Origin: a virus
Strand: one strand, 5' to 3'
DNA: 64,000 bases
Virus record (IMG/VR): IMGVR_UViG_3300032284_002843
Location: 62,001 to 126,000 of that record
In this document: piece after piece, positions 40,238-51,517 of the stretch
How positions within the stretch are numbered: the first letter of the stretch is position 1
Layout of the letters: each line of letters opens with the position of its first letter
Program-made: the position numbers and the translations under genes
Notes under the pieces: model-generated
Databases searched by the model: none
Told to the model about the DNA's origin: nothing
Seen by the model: only the letters and a program-made list of their open reading frames with translations

Positions 40238-43200
40238 TTAGCTCCTTGTGCCTGTATGTTTCAACAAAAATTCAGCCATTGCTGTATGGCTATATTGAAT
40301 TCCATATTGGTCTGGTTCCCAAGAATATCCGTTAGGTAGCTTCATTTCTCTGCCAGCATCTATGACCGTGCTTAGCGCAACATGGCTTACATTACTATCA
40401 TAGCTGTTACTGTTCAAGCTAACAATTTTGACGTTTTTATATCCGCCAGGCGGTGCATCAAAAATATTAGCATATCTACCAGGAGGTAGGCTTGGTGGGT
40501 TTATTTCTATACTATAATCAATATCGGTTCTTTGTAGTTTACCATCTACCCACACTGTTTCGGCGATGGCTTCGCCAACTGGTTCAGTTGCAAAATAATG
40601 TGTTGAACTGTCGCCGTTATAGAAAATAGCAGAATATTGATCTTCTGGAGAACCCGATGTATTGTTTACATTTCTAACTATTTGAGTTAAAAATGCTCTA
40701 TTAGGATGTTGAACCGTAGGAGCCTGTTGAATTTCATAGTAGCCAATCAATTCATCGTTTATGTAAACATATTGAATGTTTGCTCCGTATGGTACAGAAA
40801 CACGAGTGAAGTCACTGATCTCAATTTTATCACTGTTTGATAACACATCAGACAGAATTACACATTTCCTGTTATCATCAATCACAGTGCTTAATGTTTC
40901 ATTTTCAGAAATTAATGTACGCCATGCAACGGATGGTCTTTCTGGTAATCCAACCATGTATGTTACAGTTACCGGACTATCATGATTTGGTGCAATATGA
41001 TCTCCTAGTCTGACAACCGTTCTATTATCGGCTATAGAATCCCAAGCGGTGATATCCCATTGATCAACTCCCCATCCTGTTTCAACATCGACATTTTCTA
41101 CAACATAGTCATATGTTGGTGTTAATAATTGTTCATTCACCCAAACTGATATTGTTACAAAATCATACGGTGTAGTTGCCAATGCATACTCATGCTTCAT
41201 GAATGTTTCAAAGCCTAATATGTCCCAAGGAGCACCATCCCACCCATTTTCATATTCAATAAATTCTTCAGTTACAAAATTGTAATCTGCATCTTCTGCA
41301 TAGGTTGTAACAAGAATATTATCACCATTCTGAACAGAGCCAGAGTAAAAATTAATATAAGTTGTAGGACCAACTGTGGTTAAGAAATAATTTGTAGTAG
41401 TACGCTTACATACTAACACTATTTCGCTGAGCATACTTGGGCTGTATGTAAACACAAGAATACTATCAGAAATATTGTAATCTATGCCTAGAGTCTGTAA
41501 AACACTGTCTACATAAATTTCAACATATTCTACTGTTGGACTTACTATATCAACAGTGATTGGAAACTGTCTCGATGATCCATCACCAAACCAAGTTTGA
41601 ATTACAGGCGGTTCTAGTAAGTTGCCATTTTTTCTTACCAATGTTGTAACAAAATATGGCATACTATGTTGAGGATAAGTGTTTGTTAGTGGATACTGAA
41701 GAGGATTAGGTAGAGGATTAGTAACATCGATTGATGTTTCTTCAATTACACTAAATTGATTGTTATCAAATGTATTGATTATTATAACAGCACCAACTGC
41801 TGGCGCTACTGGTAATCTGATAGCATTGCTCAATCTACTGTAAGCTGATGGTATACCATCTACAGTTACATAAATGCCACCTGGATAACTTACTGTAGTT
41901 CCGGGTACTGTATAGTCGGTGGTTACACCATTTCCTGTATATACATATTCATTAAGTCTCTTTGTGTAGGCAACGTTCCAAGTTGAAGACGATCCGCCGA
42001 TTGGATTAACAGATGCTTGTCCCAATGGCTGAAATGGAAGTTTTGTATACAGGCCACCATTTATTACATCAGCTTGTCCTGCTGCCCACGATACATAAAT
42101 TGTAGCTCCTGTGCCTATTCCGGAAACAGATACAGGATTAGTAGGAATTACATTGTATTCTGTTTGTGTAGCACTGGATAGAGTTTTGATACCCCATTCT
42201 ACATTAAGCAGCACACCATACCCGTTATGATTAGTGCTGGAACTTGCTAGATTTAATGTAGGAGCATTTGGTAAATTAAATTCTCCGCTGTTAATAATTT
42301 GTAGACTTGTTACTGCACCATCAACTGTAACGTGTGTTACCTTTAGAATTGCAGCAGTAAGACATCCTGATCCGGCTAGGGTAATTACGTCGTTGACAGC
42401 ATAGTCGGCACCGCCAAATGCAGGACTTACGCTGACTAATTGTATAGTGTTAACTGTAAATGCTCCATATAGATTATTTGGAGTGTATAAGCTGCCTCCT
42501 ATTAGTGTAACTTGATCACCAACATTATATCCTGTACCCGGATCCACTACAATAGCTGATGTATTTGTAACGCTGGTTAGCTGTAATTGAGCAGGTGTAC
42601 CAACCCCGCCACTTAACGTAATAACATCATTAGGAGAATAATTATTTCCACCGTTCACTACATACGCTTTTTCAACACTGCGAGATCCGCCACCTGTGCT
42701 AATAGCAGTGATTCTCAATACTCCGCTTGGAGGAGGCGATAAGAATACAACTTTGTTTGTAGCAAAATTAATAACAAAGTCATTAGCTAATCCTTCTTTC
42801 TGAAGAACACTATTCAAGTAAACAAATACCGATACGGTGTTTTCAGGGGTTATACCAATATCAAATTGATCAATTACACCATCAGTTTGATATACTCTAG
42901 TATTAACTAAAGGACGACCGCCTACCGATTGAACATAAGTATCAATTCTGATAGAATCTTTAGCTCGTAGACCGTAATATTCCTCAGGATGATCACTGTC
43001 AACGTGAGGTATAACAAAATCACTACCGGAATAAATCGTATCTGTTTCATCTGTTGGCGCTTGTTCAAAGGTTGTTCCTGCATAAAGAATATAAATGTTT
43101 GGTTCAGGACTTGGTGCTGGTGCCGTATTGAAAACAATATTCTGGCAAGACCAGTCAACTTCGACTAAAGCATCTGTGCCAATACCAGGATGATTAAATG

Positions 43201-46200
43201 GATATTGCAGAGTATATGGTCCGCGTGTAACTGTTTGGTATGATCCTTTTCCTAATATCACACATTCAGTTATACTTCCATGATTAACTGCTGTAACTTG
43301 TATTCTAACTGCTGCAATGCCATTGCCTGCAACTAGATCTAATTGATCACCAACGCTGTAATGTATACCTCCCTGAACAATATAAACCTTTTCAGCATAT
43401 GTTGGAACATACCATTCGGTTCCGTAATTTTTGATACTACCGTCGCTCCACACAACCATATCTAATGGGTTTTGTGGATGATGCAATAGCTGGAATTCAG
43501 TAGTAATACCGTTACCTATTGCTGTGTCATATTGCGGTATTTGACCACCTTGAACTATTAAATCAAGATAATTGATAATGGTTTGACTAGTTGGTTCCCA
43601 TCCTATTTGGCTATCCCACGGACTTACTGACCATCCAATATCTATATTGAGATTCAAACTATTAAGAACTGTACTTCTAAAATCAACACCGATCATCAAC
43701 TCTGATATAATTTTTGGTATCATACCCAACGTTGGAGAATAAAATTGATCAATACGATCAATTGCTCCATAAGAAGCAAGAGTTTGTTCTGCACTCCATG
43801 CAAATGTTGACCAAGTAGATCCCCATCCGATTCTCTGGCTAGGTGTAGCTATTCTATCAAATATTAATTTAGTTTTAAGCTGTCTGATTAAGTTACCATT
43901 TGTTTTGTAATTAGCCAAATAACTTTGATAGGTGTCATTATATATCTTCCATGCCAAACTGCCATCATCAGCCGGTACCGGTGCTTTGAAGTTTGGTGGA
44001 AAATCAAAATCTACCGCTGCAACATTACTAAGATCCGTGTATGTTTTACCTGTAACAAGTTCGCTTATTTTAACATGGTAAGGCTTTGCTTCGTTCAAAA
44101 ATCCAATTATGCTGTCGGTTAAATCAACCGGTAACAATTGATATGTTGACAGTGGTTGATTAAACCCATTTAGACTTATGTTACTTGTTTTGATTATCCA
44201 ATCTACCTGACGTTGTTCGGATAACACATATTTTATCATAGTAAAGAATAGTTTATTAATTTCAATGCTATTTGGATTTCCAAATATAGCTTGTTTCAAT
44301 CCATCTATAACATATGAAAACTCTACTCCACTTTGTGAATCAAATGCAGTCTGATCGAACGGATTACCATCGAACCCACCAAAATTTTCAGCCCATTGAT
44401 ATATTGTGTCAGATATAGCTATTGATCCATCTTGCTGACCAACAAGTTGCCATACAGATCCATCATAGGAATACAATTGCCATTTATTTGATCCATCATT
44501 TAAAACTTTAACAACTGTGCCTGCTGCTTTCCCAGTTAATGATTCAAAATCATATATTGTAGCAACAATTAAATCAATTGTTGTTGACGAGCTGTATCCA
44601 GAAGCATACCAATCAACATAGTTCCAATAATTTGAAACCTTATAGTATTGAATTCTTTCCAACAACCAAGGACTTGATGTTCCTGTGTACTGCCAAACTG
44701 TCCAGAGATTATTCGTTTCAGTTACAGCATCTACCAACACAGTTTGACCAGGAGTAATTAAGCCTATCAATGCGTCTCTCTGTCCAAGATCAGTTACATG
44801 ATAATCAACAGATGTTGTAGGTGCTGGTTCTTCAGCATTGAAATAACTTACCCAAGATACCTTACTGCTATCATTTACCAAAGGCGATGAGCTGCCGGCA
44901 ATTAGATTATTGGCAGTGGTAACAAATAGACTACTTGCATTAATTCTATCAACAAACCATGTTTGTCTAGGTCTAATAAAATTGCCGTATCTCTGTAAAT
45001 CAGTTAATTTATAGTATGGAACATCGTTGTCTGCTCCATCTATTGTTGTCAGACTAGATTTAAGTTTTTCCCATAGAGTATCTTGCGGCTGGCTGTACTC
45101 GTCATTTTCTTTTAACAACTGCCATTCGTTAAAATTATTTGCATCATTTGGTGTTTTGGTGTAATTAATACGTTGAATAATTTGATCAGCATTTAAAAAT
45201 CTTGATACATTACCAACTAAAATATTTTGCTGACTAATTACGGCATACCATGGATTGCCGCCTATGCTTGGACTTTGTATAAGCTGTGCTATTCCACTTG
45301 TAGTTAATTGCCTATTTGGACCAAACGGAGGAATACTACTATTCTTTACCCAAAAATAGTAATATGTTGTGCTGGTACCATCTGGATTTTCTTCTATATA
45401 TTCTGACCAGTTTGGAGCATCTGGGTTTCTGACACTGCCCGTAGGTGTAATATTTTGTCCATTGACTCCAACTCCAGAGCCTTGTGAGCCCGTCGCAACA
45501 GCACTTGCCCAATCTGAAGGCGGTATAGTGCTTCGTACCCATTCATATACATCAATACTAGTTCCAGGGGCCAGTTTTCCCCAATTGTCTCGTTTGTATG
45601 AGTCGTCTCCTTGATCATAATCAATATACCTCACTGCTGTTAAGTCCCACCAAACCGTTCCAATTTGTGCTTCGCCCCATGCTTCATTGGCGTCTATAGC
45701 ATAACCTGTTGAATTTCCACTGGTGTATTTGGCTGGATCATAATCAGTTTTGTAACTAATTTCCGCATCTGCCAACCCAACTATACGACCTTTAGCCGGA
45801 TCAAAATAATCAACATCTGCAATCTTTGCTTTACTAGCACCATTGTACAGCTCGCTTGATAAAATTAAAGCTGCATTAATCTTATACTGTTGTTGCCTGT
45901 ATGGTACCCAGTTGTTTTGCAAGAATTTATAAACTGTCCATGCACCTTGTACTATTCCTCCGTCGTCTACATAACACAAGTCGCCGGTGTTCCATCCTGC
46001 CGGTGGTGTATTGCTGTCCCTGTCAAATACATTTTTAAATCTAGTAGGTCTATAAACAAGTAACGTTCCGCCCGCACCTGCTTGGAAAGTGCTAATATCA
46101 ATGCTAAAGGTATTTGATGTAACATTGAAAATAGTATAGGTACCATTAATATCTGCGACACCTGTGATTCCATAGATAATGCAAATATCACCTTCTATCA

Positions 46201-49200
46201 ATCCGTGTGAACCATTAGTAACTAAGACTGTAGGTTCTCCGCTAACTGAACTTGGTACAGTGTATGAGATAGTTGCATTTGGTTTATCAAGTCGTAGAAC
46301 GGTCCAATCTCCTGCAGATGTAATAAATTGCCATACCGTATTACCTGCTACCAATGGATTAGCTGTTGTCTTCTGCGTATCATATAATGACAACAGGTCA
46401 GATTGATTTAACACATAATAAGTTGTTTCGCCAAGTTGCACATAACCAGCACTTGGCATATCAGTTAAGATATCAACGCCATATGTAGGTTTTACAGCAA
46501 ATAGCGGATCAATATAATTTTCTGGCGGAGTTACCAACATTGGATCGGCTGGAACAATGTCATAAACATAATCATTTGGATTATCAGAATCTTGCTGTCC
46601 AAAAAATCTAATTTGCTGAGGATTATTGTTAATTTTACTCTGAGGAAGAATAAACTCAATAACTCTGTTTAGGTCATAACCGCCATACCATGCTGTTCTA
46701 AAAAGCCATTCTTCAAAATATTGAAATGTAGAACCGGTTGGAATAATACTGTTATTTCTTAAAAGATTATTAAGAGTTGTTGCTGTACCCTTTTGACGAA
46801 TGAATCCTTGATAAAATTCAAATTCCGTTGCATCATCTAATAAGAGATTTTGTAAATAATTTCTATTTTGATAACCAATCAAGTGCTTACTTAAATTACT
46901 GAGATTAGAAGTATCAACGCCTCCTAATTCAGTTGTTAGGATTTCATTTGAACCTAATGGCTGATAAGTTGTTGGTTGCTCAATATTGAAAAACTTTGTG
47001 ATGTCATCGGCGCTCTTATCAAAGTTACTGGTTAAGTTCCAAGTATTAGATGTTGTATTTTGCACAAGGAAATATCCAGGTATGTCAAGACGTCCTGTCC
47101 AATTTTTTGCCCTATAAGCATATATCAGCATACGTTGCTGACTTAGGTTAAACAATGGCTGATATATAATGTCATTAAATGCTGTTGTATTATCAAAATA
47201 CACTGCATGTTCTAAAGTTGTAGTATACAAACGCACCAGGAATAGGCCTTGATCATTTGTAGCCGATATAGTTATTTTATCTTGCTCACGATTTACATTT
47301 AGATTATTTTGTTGGATAGGTTGCCCACCTCTATCCAATACTGGATATGTTCCTGATACAACGCCATTAACAAATTGAATATTACCATATGGCTGAGAAA
47401 ACTGTACTGTGTCAGCGCTAGGACTTACAGTGATAAAGGTACCGTTATCCCATACGCCTTGACTCCAGAACAGAAATTCTTTAGCGCTTTTTGACCAATT
47501 ATTAATACTGTTAGAAGCATCATCATATGTTGTAAACAGCCATCCTTGGTTGGTTAGCCATCTACCGTAGCTAATAAGAAAATCGTATACTTGTTGTCTA
47601 GTTGAAAATATCGTGTCATAAGGTACTGTGGATGTTGTTTTTAATCCAACAAAATACTCAGTAACACGTTGAGATCCTATAACTATAGAAGTTCTATCAC
47701 CATGAACATCACTAGGTATAATTGTAAAAACTGGATTAATAGCATCATACCCTTTAACTCGCCATCCCTCGGCAATTTTTTCTATAATTACACCGCTATA
47801 TACTGTTTCTTCAATACTATTGCTCTTGTATAGATACAAATTAATATTTTCAGACGGTACTAATCTTGAATTGTATCCAAGTTGTCCAAAACTATCAACC
47901 AAAGCTCTGAAACTGTCAGTTGGAGTAAAACCAGCCATTCTATGTGCAAGCTTTACGTCGCTACCTCTAATAATATTGCCAAAATAATTGGTAACATTAT
48001 AACCTTTACTGATTACATGTTCACTTATCCAGTGTTGAAAACCGCAGCTACCAAAATAGGATAAATTAGATTCATTTGGTATATTCAGACCAATATTCAA
48101 TGTTGTTGGATTTTCTCTGTGAACATAAAATTGTTGACTGCTTCTGCGACTGTTGGTATCCACATATATCCATTGATCATACGTCTCATCTGCATACACA
48201 TGTTCAGTTCTTAAAATGTCCCAGTTATATTCAACAAACTGAGCAGGTTTCATAAGGTAACCAGCTTTTGCTAAACTAAATTTAAAATCACTGCTGTTTA
48301 TCCAAACGCTTTCAACTGGGCCACCATCACCGAACACCCATGCACTTCTAGCGTCTAATACACTTGGAATATTAGCAGTACATCCTGCTAAGAAAGGCGG
48401 TAATAAATTACCTTGTGGATCAACAGGGATGCATGATAATAATCCAGGTCGAGCCCAGGTAGCATCAATACCAGACCTTGCGCCTTGTCGAATTCTACCG
48501 TCTCGTAGATCTTCCCACATTGCAGTATTTCCGTTTGTGTAAGGTGCAGGCCCATATTCGCTAATCCACCACTCGGGCATTATACTGAATCCTAACATTT
48601 CCCAAGGATGTGTATTTGGGCGGTCAGTATCATAATAATAACGATAAATGCCTTGCCAGTGTCCAGGTACAGGCTGACCTAAGGAGTCAGTCACACTGCG
48701 ATAATTATAGCTAAATTGATTATTTGTATCATAACCGGTATTAGCAGTGTAATCAACTTGATTGTTAATTACCCATTTATCAAAAGAGCTGCGTAAAATG
48801 CTGAGATATTCGTTGCTACTATAGTCAGTGCTTCTCCATCTACCGGGAATTTGTGCTCTTACATCAAACGCAGGAACATAATCAACATTTGTATATGAAG
48901 GTGGCAGACTATTAAACAAGTTAAGTTCAAATTGTAGCCAGGCTGCTGCAACTGGATGACTCAATTGGCTGGGATTAGTTGTACTGGTCTGATCATGTAA
49001 GATTGTTCCAAGCTGGAAACCATCGGCATCGATTAAAACGATACGAGAGCCATCATGTGTTTGTAAAACCAATTGAGGTGTTGTATATGTGTTGTCTATA
49101 TATACAACTGGTTGATAAGCAGGTGTAATACCTAACCGTGCCGGTGTTGCAGGAACATATGTTGGGTTAGTCTGTTCTATGCTGCAATATTGTCCAGGAA

Positions 49201-51517
49201 TATTTGTTGGACCGCTGTTTGCCCATGGACTAGAACTGGTTTTTCCAACATTTATAGTGGACAATGCACGATTGATCCATTCAGCTGGTAAATTATTTCC
49301 GGTTAAGGTTACATTTTTGTACAGATTAAAAAGAGTTTGAACAAAACGATTGTAAAAAGAGACATAGCTTAATTGAGCATAATCTATAGAATATGCAGGG
49401 TCTATGAGATTGCTGTTATTAAGGACATCTGTAAACGATGTACTGTTTAACATGGCCAATTTTAACATAGGTGCTCTATGTTGTAAAATGTTTAAACCAA
49501 AGCTACGATTTTGTGCGCTATCTTTAAAGTTATTTGATCCTAACCCTGTGCCAGCAAACCCGTATTGATTTTGAATAATGTTTAGAAATTGTGGTAATAT
49601 CTGACTTCTACTAACATTGGTAATTGGTAAATTGTTAGGGTTTGCCGTTAAATTTAACGGCAATTCATAATAACCGGTAATTGTTTCCGGTGCCGTTGTA
49701 TTCCATGTTTTGATAGATACACGCTCTCCAGCAAATACAGATGATGCTAAGGTAACAATGTTTCCATTTACTGTGTAGTCAGTGTTTTCAAACAATGTTG
49801 TTTCATTTCCATTAGCATCAGTTTTGACTATAAAAATACTTGGTAAATCATTTGAATTACGAGTAGCAGGTGGTTGATCTATAAAGAACGATGTTGCAGT
49901 AGTCGGTACTTGATAGTTGTTGACAATATATTGTCTACTTGGATTGTGTGATTTCCACCAACCGTTGGTATGTATGCTGCCATCAAAACCATTTATGTAT
50001 GCAAATTTTTCTCCAACATAATTGATTACTTGTCCATTCAATATGTAGGAGAAGTTATCAATTGTAAGATTATTGCTAAAAATAAAATCTCCAAACTGAT
50101 CAATATTAACTGGAATGCCTAATTCTTGATCAATTGGTGCCGTGTCAGATAATTGATAGCTGAAAATCTTAGAACCTTTAAAGGAGCTAGATGTATAAAC
50201 GCTGGGGTCTTGAAGTTGGTTTCCTCTGGTATCATAGAGTTGAAATAATGGTGGTACTCCAAGACTTTTTTGTTGCCCGGAAACTATCCATGCGCTACCA
50301 TTGTAATAAACATTTTTACCCTCTAGGTCGCTTGAACCAAAGCGAACAGACACTCTATCTCCGACAATTGGCGCACCAGAAGGATCTTGCCCGTTTGTAT
50401 CTAATGTTAGTTGTATAGAACCAAGGTTAACTCCACTAACTGTGTAAATTCTGTTATTGATTGTAGGATGAGTATCTGCTGTAACTAAAATACGCATACC
50501 ATCAAATAGAGATATATTTTGTATTGAATAACTAGGTTGGCCTACAATGCTACCAAACACATCACCGTTACCATTGTCGCATATGTCTACATATCCTCTA
50601 TTATATGATCCGTAATCATACAATTCAATTCCAGCATCAAATTCAATAATAGGGCGCAATGCTTGAGTTGAATACTGATCGCTTAAAAGTGTTTGACTTA
50701 AACTAATAACACTGGTATGGAACCATCTATTTTGTTGGCTCCATATGTTACCATCTTTTGAACCACGGCCAATGGTTACATATTGTTTATCAATTAAGCT
50801 ATTGTCGCCGTCCCAGGATTCTTTATCCCATGCAAGAACATCCCATGCAGGGTTAAAAGTTTCAGCATTTGGTACAAGAATTAAAGAACGTCCAATGCCC
50901 TCAACATAAAATTCCTTATTATTATAAGATAAAGTTAAGTCGCTGGTTGGTTTAATTTTAAGCCCATTAGCAAAAACAATAGATCCAGAAAATACCTGTC
51001 CTGTGCTGCTGAGCTGATATGCTCCTGTATAGGTATATGATGTCTGTCCTTGCTGGTTGTACAAATCAGTTGTATCCAGCAATATAATTGCATTTGGGCC
51101 AGCTGGTAACCAAAAATAGCTGCTGAAGTTTACAAATTTATCTATGTCAATAGGCGGTGCCCAACTGTAGTACTCTTGTGAAAACAATCTATCATTGTTA
51201 TCAACAATTCCACCTTGGAATCTCAATGCTCCTAAAAGGTCTTCGTAAAACAAACTGTTTTTAACCTGACCGGACAAATAATCGATACTTACCGGAGTAG
51301 GAGATAATTGATAATCTACACGAGCTTTGGTAGGTTCAGCAATGTACACATCTTTTAAGCGATTAAACCAAGCTGGTCTAGATCCTATGTATCCATTTAA
51401 AAATTCAATGTCTGAAGCTTGAAAAAGATGATCAACTGTTGCGCTGAAAATTTTAGTCAGTGCATCGGTTTGCAAATAACCCGGTAATAAAGATATTGAT
51501 TTTTTCTGCTCAGCCAT
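40238..51517 (-). CDS. Giant tail/baseplate structural protein (gp7-position)
   Basis: 3759 residues, directly after gp6 (8-base overlap), where T4 has gp7. The N-terminus (ISLLPGYLQTDALTKIFSATVDHL, then GYIGSRPAWF and DIDKFVNFSSYFWLP) resembles a very large virion protein of marine T4-like phages. The middle is long and beta-rich. The last 1100 residues hold several copies of a short module (YSVGDQLDL / YSPNDVITL / YAVNDVITL) plus copies of a fibre-type domain (NGVTTDYTV, DGSSRQFPI, GDSSTHYFA each followed by a VDG/VDS turn). WD/WG motifs such as GWDGAPWDI recur. Likely a baseplate or peripheral fibre scaffold. Confidence 0.82.
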   Translation of the reverse strand: MAEQKKSISLLPGYLQTDALTKIFSATVDHLFQASDIEFLNGYIGSRPAWFNRLKDVYIAEPTKARVDYQLSPTPVSIDYLSGQVKNSLFYEDLLGALRFQGGIVDNNDRLFSQEYYSWAPPIDIDKFVNFSSYFWLPAGPNAIILLDTTDLYNQQGQTSYTYTGAYQLSSTGQVFSGSIVFANGLKIKPTSDLTLSYNNKEFYVEGIGRSLILVPNAETFNPAWDVLAWDKESWDGDNSLIDKQYVTIGRGSKDGNIWSQQNRWFHTSVISLSQTLLSDQYSTQALRPIIEFDAGIELYDYGSYNRGYVDICDNGNGDVFGSIVGQPSYSIQNISLFDGMRILVTADTHPTINNRIYTVSGVNLGSIQLTLDTNGQDPSGAPIVGDRVSVRFGSSDLEGKNVYYNGSAWIVSGQQKSLGVPPLFQLYDTRGNQLQDPSVYTSSSFKGSKIFSYQLSDTAPIDQELGIPVNIDQFGDFIFSNNLTIDNFSYILNGQVINYVGEKFAYINGFDGSIHTNGWWKSHNPSRQYIVNNYQVPTTATSFFIDQPPATRNSNDLPSIFIVKTDANGNETTLFENTDYTVNGNIVTLASSVFAGERVSIKTWNTTAPETITGYYELPLNLTANPNNLPITNVSRSQILPQFLNIIQNQYGFAGTGLGSNNFKDSAQNRSFGLNILQHRAPMLKLAMLNSTSFTDVLNNSNLIDPAYSIDYAQLSYVSFYNRFVQTLFNLYKNVTLTGNNLPAEWINRALSTINVGKTSSSPWANSGPTNIPGQYCSIEQTNPTYVPATPARLGITPAYQPVVYIDNTYTTPQLVLQTHDGSRIVLIDADGFQLGTILHDQTSTTNPSQLSHPVAAAWLQFELNLFNSLPPSYTNVDYVPAFDVRAQIPGRWRSTDYSSNEYLSILRSSFDKWVINNQVDYTANTGYDTNNQFSYNYRSVTDSLGQPVPGHWQGIYRYYYDTDRPNTHPWEMLGFSIMPEWWISEYGPAPYTNGNTAMWEDLRDGRIRQGARSGIDATWARPGLLSCIPVDPQGNLLPPFLAGCTANIPSVLDARSAWVFGDGGPVESVWINSSDFKFSLAKAGYLMKPAQFVEYNWDILRTEHVYADETYDQWIYVDTNSRRSSQQFYVHRENPTTLNIGLNIPNESNLSYFGSCGFQHWISEHVISKGYNVTNYFGNIIRGSDVKLAHRMAGFTPTDSFRALVDSFGQLGYNSRLVPSENINLYLYKSNSIEETVYSGVIIEKIAEGWRVKGYDAINPVFTIIPSDVHGDRTSIVIGSQRVTEYFVGLKTTSTVPYDTIFSTRQQVYDFLISYGRWLTNQGWLFTTYDDASNSINNWSKSAKEFLFWSQGVWDNGTFITVSPSADTVQFSQPYGNIQFVNGVVSGTYPVLDRGGQPIQQNNLNVNREQDKITISATNDQGLFLVRLYTTTLEHAVYFDNTTAFNDIIYQPLFNLSQQRMLIYAYRAKNWTGRLDIPGYFLVQNTTSNTWNLTSNFDKSADDITKFFNIEQPTTYQPLGSNEILTTELGGVDTSNLSNLSKHLIGYQNRNYLQNLLLDDATEFEFYQGFIRQKGTATTLNNLLRNNSIIPTGSTFQYFEEWLFRTAWYGGYDLNRVIEFILPQSKINNNPQQIRFFGQQDSDNPNDYVYDIVPADPMLVTPPENYIDPLFAVKPTYGVDILTDMPSAGYVQLGETTYYVLNQSDLLSLYDTQKTTANPLVAGNTVWQFITSAGDWTVLRLDKPNATISYTVPSSVSGEPTVLVTNGSHGLIEGDICIIYGITGVADINGTYTIFNVTSNTFSIDISTFQAGAGGTLLVYRPTRFKNVFDRDSNTPPAGWNTGDLCYVDDGGIVQGAWTVYKFLQNNWVPYRQQQYKINAALILSSELYNGASKAKIADVDYFDPAKGRIVGLADAEISYKTDYDPAKYTSGNSTGYAIDANEAWGEAQIGTVWWDLTAVRYIDYDQGDDSYKRDNWGKLAPGTSIDVYEWVRSTIPPSDWASAVATGSQGSGVGVNGQNITPTGSVRNPDAPNWSEYIEENPDGTSTTYYYFWVKNSSIPPFGPNRQLTTSGIAQLIQSPSIGGNPWYAVISQQNILVGNVSRFLNADQIIQRINYTKTPNDANNFNEWQLLKENDEYSQPQDTLWEKLKSSLTTIDGADNDVPYYKLTDLQRYGNFIRPRQTWFVDRINASSLFVTTANNLIAGSSSPLVNDSSKVSWVSYFNAEEPAPTTSVDYHVTDLGQRDALIGLITPGQTVLVDAVTETNNLWTVWQYTGTSSPWLLERIQYYKVSNYWNYVDWYASGYSSSTTIDLIVATIYDFESLTGKAAGTVVKVLNDGSNKWQLYSYDGSVWQLVGQQDGSIAISDTIYQWAENFGGFDGNPFDQTAFDSQSGVEFSYVIDGLKQAIFGNPNSIEINKLFFTMIKYVLSEQRQVDWIIKTSNISLNGFNQPLSTYQLLPVDLTDSIIGFLNEAKPYHVKISELVTGKTYTDLSNVAAVDFDFPPNFKAPVPADDGSLAWKIYNDTYQSYLANYKTNGNLIRQLKTKLIFDRIATPSQRIGWGSTWSTFAWSAEQTLASYGAIDRIDQFYSPTLGMIPKIISELMIGVDFRSTVLNSLNLNIDIGWSVSPWDSQIGWEPTSQTIINYLDLIVQGGQIPQYDTAIGNGITTEFQLLHHPQNPLDMVVWSDGSIKNYGTEWYVPTYAEKVYIVQGGIHYSVGDQLDLVAGNGIAAVRIQVTAVNHGSITECVILGKGSYQTVTRGPYTLQYPFNHPGIGTDALVEVDWSCQNIVFNTAPAPSPEPNIYILYAGTTFEQAPTDETDTIYSGSDFVIPHVDSDHPEEYYGLRAKDSIRIDTYVQSVGGRPLVNTRVYQTDGVIDQFDIGITPENTVSVFVYLNSVLQKEGLANDFVINFATNKVVFLSPPPSGVLRITAISTGGGSRSVEKAYVVNGGNNYSPNDVITLSGGVGTPAQLQLTSVTNTSAIVVDPGTGYNVGDQVTLIGGSLYTPNNLYGAFTVNTIQLVSVSPAFGGADYAVNDVITLAGSGCLTAAILKVTHVTVDGAVTSLQIINSGEFNLPNAPTLNLASSSTNHNGYGVLLNVEWGIKTLSSATQTEYNVIPTNPVSVSGIGTGATIYVSWAAGQADVINGGLYTKLPFQPLGQASVNPIGGSSSTWNVAYTKRLNEYVYTGNGVTTDYTVPGTTVSYPGGIYVTVDGIPSAYSRLSNAIRLPVAPAVGAVIIINTFDNNQFSVIEETSIDVTNPLPNPLQYPLTNTYPQHSMPYFVTTLVRKNGNLLEPPVIQTWFGDGSSRQFPITVDIVSPTVEYVEIYVDSVLQTLGIDYNISDSILVFTYSPSMLSEIVLVCKRTTTNYFLTTVGPTTYINFYSGSVQNGDNILVTTYAEDADYNFVTEEFIEYENGWDGAPWDILGFETFMKHEYALATTPYDFVTISVWVNEQLLTPTYDYVVENVDVETGWGVDQWDITAWDSIADNRTVVRLGDHIAPNHDSPVTVTYMVGLPERPSVAWRTLISENETLSTVIDDNRKCVILSDVLSNSDKIEISDFTRVSVPYGANIQYVYINDELIGYYEIQQAPTVQHPNRAFLTQIVRNVNNTSGSPEDQYSAIFYNGDSSTHYFATEPVGEAIAETVWVDGKLQRTDIDYSIEINPPSLPPGRYANIFDAPPGGYKNVKIVSLNSNSYDSNVSHVALSTVIDAGREMKLPNGYSWEPDQYGIQYSHTAMAEFLLKHTGTRS

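Noticed and set aside
40238-51517. Many antisense and off-frame open frames inside the giant tail gene
   Set aside because: They lack ribosome sites, have low-quality composition and are shadows of a long, well-coded gene.
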